From NCBI GenBank assembly GCA_903927025.1, contig CAIYLG010000016.1, positions 1-64,000 on the forward strand: a DNA stretch of 64,000 bases, given 5' to 3'. Of the stretch, positions 50,884 through 58,973 are shown piece by piece. A program made the translations under genes and the position numbers. The notes beneath the pieces are model-generated. The model saw only the letters and a list, made by a program, of their open reading frames with translations, searched no databases and was not told the origin of the DNA. Origin of the DNA: an uncultured Armatimonadota bacterium. Lineage in GTDB: Bacteria; Armatimonadota; Fimbriimonadia; Fimbriimonadales; Fimbriimonadaceae. The number at the start of each line of letters is the position of its first letter. Position 1 is the first letter of the stretch.

Positions 50884-51786
50884 ATGGTCAAGACGTTCTC
50901 TCGGTTATTTCTCGCAGGTGCGATCTGGACAGTGGCACTCAGCCAAGCTTTCGGTGGGATCTGGATTCTCCGGCAGATGACGCATACCGGTGACTCCGGC
51001 GTAATCGATTCCAACGGGATCGACAGCGTGGGCTTTGCACCGAACTTCACCGCACTCACCGAATGGTCGGTTGATGCCAAGCCCAAGAAACTTCATGAGA
51101 TCTCAGTCGGCGGTTATCACTTGGAACGCGCCATTGTGAAGAACGATCTCAGCGAGGTTATCGGGAGCTACCAAGATGGCGCCACACAAAAGTGGATTGT
51201 CTATAACTTTGCCCGAATGCTGAAGGACTCAAAGGTAACCACGATTTCGCCGCCGCCTAACTTTGTCATCGTAGACGCAGCCTATATCGGCGGACATGTG
51301 GCGATGCTAAGTCGCCGAGGCTCGACAGATTTCAATTGCTACGTTGCCGGAGAGGACTTTAGCAAGTGGACCAAGACGTTCGAGACCTCCAACGGAGACC
51401 TCAGCACGCTTGAAGGTTTCACCTATGCGAGGGTCGGCGTGTTTGCGGCGCAGGTCGGGACGAAACTGCTGGGCTCAGACAGTCCCACAAATTGGTGGGA
51501 GCTATTCGGGGGCCACGGCGCGAGTGCGCTTGGCGGCTTTGATCCTCAAACCGGCATCGTCGCGGTCAAGGGGGGCATGGAGGGCAACCAGGTAAAGATC
51601 CTGAGAGCGACCTCCGAAGGCGCGTTGTCAACGATCATGGTGGATGGCTCCCATCAGGTCCAGCAAATCGCCGTTGTCGGAGATATCACCTACGTGCTTT
51701 TGGGCGGCGAAACCGTTCTGGCCTTTGATCGGGATGGAAACCAAATCGCCCGGTTGTGGGGAACGAGCTTGGTGGAAACAGGTTAG
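50884..51786 (+). CDS. Secreted protein, unknown
   Basis: The ATG at 50884 begins a signal peptide (MVKTFSRLFLAGAIWTVALSQAFG), giving 300 residues. The mature part is beta-rich with short repeats such as VKNDLSEVIGSYQDG and ITYVLLGGETVLAFDRDGNQI, suggesting a beta-propeller-like or sandwich fold. No family recognised. Confidence 0.75.
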   Translation: MVKTFSRLFLAGAIWTVALSQAFGGIWILRQMTHTGDSGVIDSNGIDSVGFAPNFTALTEWSVDAKPKKLHEISVGGYHLERAIVKNDLSEVIGSYQDGATQKWIVYNFARMLKDSKVTTISPPPNFVIVDAAYIGGHVAMLSRRGSTDFNCYVAGEDFSKWTKTFETSNGDLSTLEGFTYARVGVFAAQVGTKLLGSDSPTNWWELFGGHGASALGGFDPQTGIVAVKGGMEGNQVKILRATSEGALSTIMVDGSHQVQQIAVVGDITYVLLGGETVLAFDRDGNQIARLWGTSLVETG

Positions 51787-52015
51787 CAGGGGGGCGGTTT
51801 GCACTAGGTGGAACTGGCGCGAGTTTGGAACGGCTGCACGTGCTTTACTCTCCCTAACCCAACAGGGGAGAAAGAAGGTATTCGCGTTTGGCGAATCAAA
51901 CTTTTATAGGCTCTGCGGAACATCACTCCACACTCCAGGTCTAACCTCCGAACTAAACGAACTGTGACAATTTGCAAACGAATTGTCGGGGGCTCACATG
52001 GTTCAGGTGGAAGCA

Positions 52016-52099
52016 ATGGAAACAATTCTGATCGTACTGCTTGTGGTGTTCTTGTTCGGTGGCGGCGGCTGGTATTGGCGAGGCAGGCGCAACCTTTGA
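52016..52099 (+). CDS. 27-residue membrane peptide
   Basis: METILIVLLVVFLFGGGGWY followed by WRGRRNL, after a GGTGGAAG site. One hydrophobic span, then a basic end. It resembles short DUF3309-like hydrophobic peptides. Its stop overlaps the ATG of the reductase gene (52099), so translation would be coupled. Too short to be sure. Confidence 0.5.
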   Translation: METILIVLLVVFLFGGGGWYWRGRRNL

Positions 52100-52803
52100 T
52101 GGATTCGAATGTGGCAAAAGTGGAGACGATCTCTTCGCTGAAGCTCATTTCGTCACACGGTGAAGTTGGCAATGTTCAAACCTTTGTCTTTGAAACCGGC
52201 GGAATTACATGGTTAGCTGGCCAAGCCCAGGCATACCGGTTGCCTCAACTGGGATCGGATGAGAAGGAGAGCGTAAGATGGTTTACTATCTCCTCCTCGC
52301 CAAGCGAGGGGAATATTCACATCTCGACGCGCGTCTCGCAGAGCAAGTTCAAACAAGCCCTCGCAGCGATGGAACCAGGGAACGAAATACAAGCCCATGG
52401 CTTGGAAGGTGACTTCACTTGGGAGGAGTCCGCGGGAGAGCCCGTCGTGTTGGTCGCGGGCGGAATCGGCATCACGCCGTTCCGAAGCATCTTGGTGTCC
52501 CGTCAGGCGGAAGGAAAACGGCTCAATGCGACGCTCTTGTACTTCAACCGCGACGAGGACGTTGCATTTAAGGCAGAGTTAGAAGCCCTTCGCGAAAAAC
52601 ATTCGGACCTGCACTTGGAAGTCATTATCGGCGAGGATGTCTCTGCCCAATCGATTCTTAAACACGCGCCACAAGCTGCAAAACAGCTTGTATACATCTC
52701 GGGCGCAGAACCCATGGTCGAGAAGGTCGGAGCCGATCTGAGCAAGCTTGGTGTTCGTATCAAACAAGACTGCTTCCCAGGCTACGACGAGAAGAACTAC
52801 TGA
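52099..52803 (+). CDS. Ferredoxin/flavodoxin reductase-like FAD/NAD(P)-binding protein
   Basis: The ATG at 52099 is chosen because the coding pattern of the family begins shortly after; 234 residues. RWFTISSSPSEGNIHISTRV is the FAD-binding RxYS motif region, VLVAGGIGITPFRSIL the NAD(P) loop, and YISGAEPMVEKV the later nucleotide motif. The end is DCFPGYDEKNY. It probably transfers electrons between NAD(P)H and a partner protein; no ferredoxin domain is present. Confidence 0.87.
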   Translation: MDSNVAKVETISSLKLISSHGEVGNVQTFVFETGGITWLAGQAQAYRLPQLGSDEKESVRWFTISSSPSEGNIHISTRVSQSKFKQALAAMEPGNEIQAHGLEGDFTWEESAGEPVVLVAGGIGITPFRSILVSRQAEGKRLNATLLYFNRDEDVAFKAELEALREKHSDLHLEVIIGEDVSAQSILKHAPQAAKQLVYISGAEPMVEKVGADLSKLGVRIKQDCFPGYDEKNY

Positions 52804-52905
52804 ATCCCGACCCACGATGGGCCCTTCTTTGCGACGCTGGAATTCGCAAAGCGTAAGAATCAAGCCTAGGTCAGGGTCCGGATGAATTCGTTCAGTGGCG
52901 GCTAT

Positions 52906-53346
52906 TCAATCGCTCTCGCCTCCACCCAATAAACGGAGTTTAAGATAGGTTGCGGACGGCTGGAACCCCAGGGCTTCGTAGAACTCCTCTGCTCGTCGGG
53001 TGGGTACTACCGCCTCGACACAACCGGCCGCCCAAGCGCGATCCAGAACTGCCTGGACCAGGGCCCGGCCGATCCCTTCACCGCGATGGGCTTCATCGAC
53101 GTAGAGCTCGATAATCTCAAGGATTGGACCTCCTGCGAACAACGTGAGCGATCTGTGGGCGAGCAGGTAGCCCACCGCAATTCCGGAGCGCCGGGCAACA
53201 AGAATGTCGCTGTCTTCACCCTCCAACAGCCGAGGATAGTTGCGACCAAACGCCTCACGTGAGGGGGCATAGGATGTCGCGAATCGCTGAAGGAATCCCC
53301 AAATCGCTGTTGCGTCCTCGGTTGTTGCGGGATCGATGGAAAGCAT
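52906..53346 (-). CDS. GNAT-family N-acetyltransferase
   Basis: A 146-residue protein. LEIIELYVDEAHRGEGIGRALVQAVLDRA contains the acetyl-CoA loop RGEGIG, and AEEFYEALGFQPSATYLKL is the normal C-terminal strand. Substrate unknown. Confidence 0.92.
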   Translation of the reverse strand: MLSIDPATTEDATAIWGFLQRFATSYAPSREAFGRNYPRLLEGEDSDILVARRSGIAVGYLLAHRSLTLFAGGPILEIIELYVDEAHRGEGIGRALVQAVLDRAWAAGCVEAVVPTRRAEEFYEALGFQPSATYLKLRLLGGGESD

Positions 53347-53435
53347 GTTTTGTCACCGGCCTGCACAGTCAAAGTCTGGAACGGTGAGCGGTGCTCGCGG
53401 ATGAAAGGCCCTCGGACACGCTGCTCGTAGCGGCT

Positions 53436-53741
53436 CTAAACGCCTTCAACAATCCGGAAGTCCCGCTCAGCCGCGGAGCCCAAGGCCGCAAGTGCCTGCT
53501 TATAGGCTGCACTCTCATACGTTTCAATCGCCCGAGCGAAACTCTCAAACTCAATCACGACGGTCCGCTGCTTGAGCCCTGCCTCGCGTGGTTCGATTGC
53601 GTCCGCCGTACGCACAAGTGCATGGCCTCCGTGCGCTTCTATCGCCGGCAGCGCCAGAGCCGCGTAAGCCTTGATAGCGTCTTCATCAGTTATGGAGTGG
53701 TACTCAACAATCCAATAGCCTTTCTTCATGTTTCTAGGCAT
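53436..53741 (-). CDS. DUF1330 protein
   Basis: A 101-residue ferredoxin-like dimeric alpha/beta-barrel protein. GYWIVEYHSITDEDAIKAYAALALPAIEAHGG and RTVVIEFESFARAIETYESAAYKQAL mark DUF1330. ATG at 53729 (MKKGYW) is an alternative start. Function unknown. Confidence 0.9.
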   Translation of the reverse strand: MPRNMKKGYWIVEYHSITDEDAIKAYAALALPAIEAHGGHALVRTADAIEPREAGLKQRTVVIEFESFARAIETYESAAYKQALAALGSAAERDFRIVEGV

Positions 53742-53762
53742 AGTGTGCCCGAGCCAGGGGAT

Positions 53763-56063
53763 TTAGGGCAATCCGCCAGCGACGATCACCGTATTCGCAC
53801 TGCTGCCAAACATCCGAATCGCGGCGCGGTTGAGGCCCGCGTAAATGATCCTGCCCACACCGCCAGCGGGATTCCCTAGCGAATAGGGACTGCCAACGGT
53901 TGTCAGCGCGTTGATATCTCCGGTCTGAATCTGAAGGTAAGGGTCTGCTCCCACGTTCCAGTAGGCGTAAAACACCTTGCTGGTTCCTGGCTCCCAGGCC
54001 ATTTGCTTATAGCCGGGAAGGTTGGGGATATTGCCGATCTGACTACCTGTTGTGGCAGACATGACCGGCATTCCGAGGTAGCCAGCGGCGGCAACACCGT
54101 AAGGCGTCCAACAAACCGTCGTGCTGGCACCCAAGGATCCAAGCGAACCTCCCGCCGCGCCGGTAAAGCCCTGCGCGTTGATGGTGGCGCTGCTGTACCC
54201 GTTTGGCGTGATGTAGTCGTCTGTGCCAAAAGCTTGTGACCCAGAACTATCAACGGACACCTGCGGGCCGAGGGACGCCATATTGGGTCTCGCCACGCCG
54301 CTGTCAATGATCGCGAGGTTGTTGGGGCGAGGGCTGTAGTTCGAGTCCACCGTCAAGACGATGAAGCTATCCGTGGTGCCCGGCAAAGTGAACAGCTTCG
54401 TGATGAGCTGCCCGCCGATGTTCTGCACGGTGGTGTACACGTTGACGGTTGCGTCGGTTGCCAAGGTGGTCAGGTTGACTCGCGTGATGATGCCGGAGTC
54501 GCTTCCAATGAACAGGTGGTTTCCGTCACCAGAGAGCGCCAAGGCAGTCGGAACCCGACCAATCGAGAACTGATTCGTAATCTGATTGGTCGTCAGGTCG
54601 ATCAGGACGACCTCCGAAGGGTCGATGGGTGAATCAGAAGCGGTGCTAACGTACAGCAGGTTTCTCGCAGCATCGTAACAGATGTCGTTCGAGTCGAGAT
54701 TGTAAGTCTGGATGCCGTTCTGCTGCGTGTAGACAGTGACAGCTGTAGGCGAGCTCACGAGCCCATCGACGGTTGCCTGCACTGTTGCGGACCCCAAATG
54801 TAGTCCGTGTGCAACGCCGCTCTTGGTTATCGAAAGGTTGGACGCACCGCCGGTGACGCTAAAGATAAAGGAGCCGGGCGACACGGCAAGCGGCGAACCG
54901 TTCACGTCGAGAGCACCGACGCTGAGCTGCGTTGTCGTTGAGCCGAGCAAGACCGACTGCCCGCTTGGGACCACAACGCTTTTGACCAAGCCAATAAACT
55001 GCACAGTGCCGAGCGTGCTTCCATCTGGGTTCGTCAGTGTCCCATCCTGCTGAACTGCCACGTTGACGCTGAAGTTCGCAACGATAATGCCGGACAGGCT
55101 TGCCGTGGAATAGAAGGTGCCGGAGAGGCCGTACGTGCCAGGAATGCACTGGGTCGGCGTCTGGTAGGTCTCAGTATGAGCGGAGAGGTCAGTCGAGCGA
55201 TTTCCGGTCCAAGTGAAGTCATTCTGCACGCCACTCGGGTCGTGAAGCAGAAGCTTCACAGAAAGCGCAGAAGAAGGTCCGTTGATGCTGCGGCTACGCT
55301 CCGGCCAGGCGACCGAAACAGATGTTGTTGTCGACCCTACGACAGAGACAGAAGTTGGTGCAGATGTCAGACCGTCAACCGTGACGGTCACGTTGGCAGT
55401 TCCCTTCGCCAATCCGCTGGCTACCCCAGCAGGGGTCAGGCTAAGAAAGGCTCGACCTGAAGCAATTGCGAATTGATACGACCCGGGCGAAATCGCGACA
55501 ATGCTGCCGTTCGCATCGAGCGCAGATGCGGCAAGTTGCGTGGTGTTCGAGCCGACGGTCACAATTTGACTTGCCGCAACGACAACCGAATGAATCGATC
55601 CAGTGAACTGAATGGGGGTCAACGGCGAACCGTTCGCATCCGCTACGGTTCCGCGCGACGTAACGGAAACATTCGCTCCAAAGGTGGCAACCGCGACCCC
55701 TACGGCATCAGCGGATGCGTAAAACACGCCAGAAAGGACAAATTTCCCGGGCAGAAGGGTGGTCATCGACGCATAGGTTTCCGTGTGGGCGAGCACATTT
55801 GTGGACCGGTTCCCAATCCACGAGACATCCGTTTGCTTGCCCGTCGGATCGTGCAGTAGGAACTTCACAGAAAGGCCGGACGAGGGCGCAATAATGCTCT
55901 TTGAACGCACCGGCCAGGCGACCGAGACGGAGGAATTAACCGGCGTGGGCGAAGCAGATTTGCCACCTCCGCCGCCTCCACCGCAGCCCAGGATGATCCA
56001 GAGGAGGCCCACAAGGACAGTCAATCGCATGGCCCAACTACCGATCATTCTATTGCTCAACAT
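53763..56063 (-). CDS. Lipoprotein with duplicated Ig-like module and beta-propeller-like C-terminus
   Basis: The ATG at 56063 has TAAGGG upstream and yields about 766 residues; the longer frame is ignored. A lipobox-like IILGC (Cys27) and a Gly run follow. Residues about 45-247 and 248-450 are two copies of one 200-residue module, each starting SVSVAWP and containing LLHDP(S/T)G, GNRST, AHTETY and TVDGL(T/V)S(A/S)PT. The C-terminal 300 residues (NDICYDAARNLLYVSTASDS, VPTALALSGDGNHLFIGSDSG) look like a YncE-type propeller. Likely a surface or periplasmic adhesion protein. Confidence 0.85.
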   Translation of the reverse strand: MLSNRMIGSWAMRLTVLVGLLWIILGCGGGGGGGKSASPTPVNSSVSVAWPVRSKSIIAPSSGLSVKFLLHDPTGKQTDVSWIGNRSTNVLAHTETYASMTTLLPGKFVLSGVFYASADAVGVAVATFGANVSVTSRGTVADANGSPLTPIQFTGSIHSVVVAASQIVTVGSNTTQLAASALDANGSIVAISPGSYQFAIASGRAFLSLTPAGVASGLAKGTANVTVTVDGLTSAPTSVSVVGSTTTSVSVAWPERSRSINGPSSALSVKLLLHDPSGVQNDFTWTGNRSTDLSAHTETYQTPTQCIPGTYGLSGTFYSTASLSGIIVANFSVNVAVQQDGTLTNPDGSTLGTVQFIGLVKSVVVPSGQSVLLGSTTTQLSVGALDVNGSPLAVSPGSFIFSVTGGASNLSITKSGVAHGLHLGSATVQATVDGLVSSPTAVTVYTQQNGIQTYNLDSNDICYDAARNLLYVSTASDSPIDPSEVVLIDLTTNQITNQFSIGRVPTALALSGDGNHLFIGSDSGIITRVNLTTLATDATVNVYTTVQNIGGQLITKLFTLPGTTDSFIVLTVDSNYSPRPNNLAIIDSGVARPNMASLGPQVSVDSSGSQAFGTDDYITPNGYSSATINAQGFTGAAGGSLGSLGASTTVCWTPYGVAAAGYLGMPVMSATTGSQIGNIPNLPGYKQMAWEPGTSKVFYAYWNVGADPYLQIQTGDINALTTVGSPYSLGNPAGGVGRIIYAGLNRAAIRMFGSSANTVIVAGGLP

Positions 56064-56325
56064 CGAACGGCTACCCTTAACCCATTGACCATACAACAAA
56101 ATCGAGCACCGAAGGGGTTGGAATAGCTTAAGAATGCCGATATACACCTCGCTCAGATAAACCACGCACAACTGCGCTCAGGCAGGCACATAAAAACTCC
56201 TCCTATTAGCCAGAGCTCGGTCGATCTGATTCGCACCACCGAGTTCACTAGTCCTTCAATTGTTCAAAGCCGCCAGGTCAATACATTTGCTGAACGAACG
56301 GATGCCAGCCGACGTCATTTGGAAT

Positions 56326-56472
56326 ATGAACGACTCTCCCAAACGCAGTCCGAGCGTGCGAAATCGCCTCCTCGTCATCGTTGTTCTTTCAGTCCTTGGG
56401 GTCGTTGCCTTGGCGGCAACCGTGCCCGGATTCATTACCGGCCCCATCGGTGGCGCCGTTGCAGGCTACTGA
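56326..56472 (+). CDS. 48-residue membrane peptide
   Basis: From ATG 56326: a polar N-terminus MNDSPKRSPSVRNR, one long hydrophobic span (LLVIVVLSVLGVVALAATVP) and a Gly-rich end. An earlier ATG at 56302 is possible. It lies 46 bp before the hydroxylase gene. The role is unknown. Confidence 0.5.
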   Translation: MNDSPKRSPSVRNRLLVIVVLSVLGVVALAATVPGFITGPIGGAVAGY

Positions 56473-56518
56473 CCGGTGAATCGTCGGGCAGCGAACACCT
56501 CGTTGCCCGCACTTAATA

Positions 56519-57265
56519 ATGAATTCACAGGAGATGCTGAGGCTGTCGCTGGGAGTGTTCGCCAGCGGAACTGTCTTTGTCGCCATTAGTGCGCTGATCT
56601 TCTGGCCACTTGAAGAGCTCTTGGATGGCGACAGGTCGGCGCGGCCAAGGTTCAAAGACCTCGCCTACATGTGGTTCTATCAATCCTATGGACTCTGGAT
56701 TGGGGCGGGAATCCTCTACGAACTCGCCTTTCTCTTCAGAGGTTTGTTGCCGCAGGCATGGAGCCAATTCGCAACACGGCAGCCGTTTTGGCTACAGGCC
56801 ACTGCCGCCTTGCTCATGGCAGAGCTGTGGGTCTACTCAGTTCATCGTCTCTCTCACCGATGGCCCTTCCTTTGGAAGTTCCATCGCGTGCATCATACGC
56901 TTGTCGACATGACTTGGAGCGCAAGTTCCCGGCAGCACCCGGTCGATTTCTTCCTCACCATCGTCGGGGCGAACCTCCCCGCGATGCTCCTGGGCATCGA
57001 TCTGCGGTCCATTGCCCTCTTTATCTTGTTGGAGCGCCTCTACACGGTAATGCTTCACTCCAACCTCAACCTGGATTGGGGCTGGTTCTCCAAGGTCATC
57101 TCCAGCCCCAACGTCCACCGGCTCCACCACTCACCCACCTGCCGGGGCAAGAACTATGCCGGGTTGCTGAGTCTTTTGGACGTTCTCGGGAACACCTATC
57201 AGTCTCCCCGCTCGGCTCCTTTACCGGAAGCGGCCTTAGAGCAAAGTCCAGATACCGTTGCCTAA
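56519..57265 (+). CDS. Fatty acid hydroxylase/sterol desaturase family protein
   Basis: A 248-residue membrane protein with four or five spans and the diiron His boxes HRLSHRWPFLWKFHRVHH and HSNLNLDWGW...HRLHH, the hallmark of the family. It hydroxylates or desaturates a lipid. TGG start context is normal and the ATG is preceded by no strong site. Confidence 0.92.
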   Translation: MNSQEMLRLSLGVFASGTVFVAISALIFWPLEELLDGDRSARPRFKDLAYMWFYQSYGLWIGAGILYELAFLFRGLLPQAWSQFATRQPFWLQATAALLMAELWVYSVHRLSHRWPFLWKFHRVHHTLVDMTWSASSRQHPVDFFLTIVGANLPAMLLGIDLRSIALFILLERLYTVMLHSNLNLDWGWFSKVISSPNVHRLHHSPTCRGKNYAGLLSLLDVLGNTYQSPRSAPLPEAALEQSPDTVA

Positions 57266-57324
57266 CTCTTGACTGGCTGTCACCTGGCCACTTTAGAAAT
57301 GCCTCCCCACGGTATAAGGTTGTT

Positions 57325-57906
57325 GTGAATGACGAACCTAGGGTGCGGGTGCTTGCGCAAGAGGAGCTCTTCCGGAAAGGATTCTTCAAGTGGGTCAATG
57401 TCCGATTCACTTACCGAAAGTTCAATGGCTCCATCTCTGACCCCATTGAGCGGATCGTTTTTGAGCGAGGGGCCAGCGTGGGAATGCTGCTCCACGACAT
57501 CCCATCCAATGAAGTGATCCTAGTTGAGCAAGTCCGGGTGGCGACCCTTCCCTCTGGGCACGGCATGTTGCTAGAGATCCCGGCAGGTGTCATCGAAGGC
57601 AGCGACTCACCCGAGAGCACTGCCCACCGTGAGATTACAGAGGAAACCGGCGCGCAGCCCGCTGAACTGGAGCATATCTCCACCTTCTACCTCTCCCCCG
57701 GCGCATGTTCGGAGCGCCTTCACCTCTTTTACGCTCCCTACCCGAACGGGCTGGACATCAAAGAGTACGCAGGACTGGCCGATGAAAACGAGGACATCCG
57801 CGTCCATCGCCTACCCGTCGCACAGGTGATGGGGATGATCAAAAGTGGCCAGATCGCCGACGCAAAAACGCTCGTCGCCTTGCTGTGGCTCGCTCGTAAC
57901 GCCTAA
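57325..57906 (+). CDS. Nudix hydrolase, ADP-ribose pyrophosphatase-like
   Basis: The GTG at 57325 (AAGG upstream) gives 193 residues; the frame that opens in the previous gene is not used. The Nudix box reads GVIEGSDSPESTAHREITEETGA, with Asp in place of the first box Glu. IPAGVIEG and SPGACSERLHLFYA resemble ADP-ribose pyrophosphatases. Hydrolyses a nucleoside diphosphate derivative. Confidence 0.9.
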   Translation: MNDEPRVRVLAQEELFRKGFFKWVNVRFTYRKFNGSISDPIERIVFERGASVGMLLHDIPSNEVILVEQVRVATLPSGHGMLLEIPAGVIEGSDSPESTAHREITEETGAQPAELEHISTFYLSPGACSERLHLFYAPYPNGLDIKEYAGLADENEDIRVHRLPVAQVMGMIKSGQIADAKTLVALLWLARNA

Positions 57907-58061
57907 GCGCCATTCCCTCCAATCCAAAATCTGTCCGGTACTCAACCGACAGCCGTTCCACCGGCGGCGATAAAGCCGACTATCCCGGCGGAGCCGAATC
58001 AGAGAACACTGGTGAGGATGTCAGGTGTCCCCACTTGGGATTCCCGGCCCTCGGACAAATC

Positions 58062-58421
58062 ATGGCGACAAAAACTCACGAACTCGGGCAAGACATCGTT
58101 TCAACCGTTACTGCAGATACATTTGAGACGCTGGTGCTGAATGCAAGCGGAGAAACGGTGGTCGAATTTATGTCCTATGGCTGCTCCCATTGCCATGCCA
58201 TTGAGCCTATCTTTCAGGAAGTCGCCCGAACGATGGCGGCAACCCAAAACTACTACCGGGTCAATGTCGCCATCGATTCCGATCTCGAACTGAGCTACCA
58301 CATCGAAGGAACACCAACCTTCGTGATGTTTCTGGATGGAGCCGAGGTTGGAAGAGTCGAAGGACCCGACCCAACTCTGTCGAGCCTAACCGCCGCAGTC
58401 ACCCAACCCTATCACTCATGA
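58062..58421 (+). CDS. Thioredoxin-like protein
   Basis: From ATG 58062, 119 residues. VVEFMSYGCSHCHAIEPIFQEVARTM has the active site CSHC in place of CGPC, and GTPTFVMFLDGAEVGRVEG with the cis-Pro is the normal thioredoxin end. It acts in cytoplasmic thiol exchange. Its stop overlaps the next ATG by 4 bp. Confidence 0.93.
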   Translation: MATKTHELGQDIVSTVTADTFETLVLNASGETVVEFMSYGCSHCHAIEPIFQEVARTMAATQNYYRVNVAIDSDLELSYHIEGTPTFVMFLDGAEVGRVEGPDPTLSSLTAAVTQPYHS

Positions 58422-58951
58422 GCGATCTTCTGCCTTTGACCAAGCCCACGCTGCTGTTTGACGGCCAGTGCGCAGTCTGTCGCCGAATCGCTCTGTGGGT
58501 TCAGCGCTCCGCAAAGAATCGAGCGGGTGAATCCAACATCGTGGAGCGACCGATTGGCAACGACCCCGACGAGCTTCGATCTCTGAATGCAAGCCTGAAT
58601 ATATGGGATGCGTATGCAGTGATCCACCTGTTGATGCCGGATGGGTCCATGAAACAGGGAGGAGAAGCGGTCGCCGAAGTGCTGAGGAACCTGCCCAATT
58701 GCCGGTGGTTCGCCTGGAGCTTCCGTGTGGGCGTGTTTGGCCATCGACCGTTTCAGTGGCTTCTGAATGGCGCGTACATAATCCTCTCGAAATCACGCCC
58801 ACTGCTCGGATGCGAAAGCTGCGGAACCCCAAGCCAGTGGATGCAGCCCATTCGGAAGTCCGCGAAATGGGTTCAATCGCTTTTTGTGAAGCCATCGGAG
58901 CAGGCCACAAAAGTGCATTCCACGTCTCGGCCAAGTTCAAAGACTAGCTGA
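58418..58951 (+). CDS. DCC-family (DUF393) thiol oxidoreductase-like protein
   Basis: A 177-residue protein with PTLLFDGQCAVCRRIALWVQ, the DxxCxxC signature of the DCC family, then a hydrophobic segment (RPFQWLLNGAYIILSK). Coupled to the thioredoxin gene by a 4-bp overlap, so the pair may act in one redox step. Confidence 0.88.
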   Translation: MSDLLPLTKPTLLFDGQCAVCRRIALWVQRSAKNRAGESNIVERPIGNDPDELRSLNASLNIWDAYAVIHLLMPDGSMKQGGEAVAEVLRNLPNCRWFAWSFRVGVFGHRPFQWLLNGAYIILSKSRPLLGCESCGTPSQWMQPIRKSAKWVQSLFVKPSEQATKVHSTSRPSSKTS

Positions 58952-58973
58952 GCTTAAAGCTTTCTCTGGGTTA

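Noticed and set aside
56671-57906. Fusion of hydroxylase-region sequence to the Nudix hydrolase
   Set aside because: The upstream part is an out-of-frame shadow of the hydroxylase gene; GTG 57325 with AAGG gives a normal Nudix protein.
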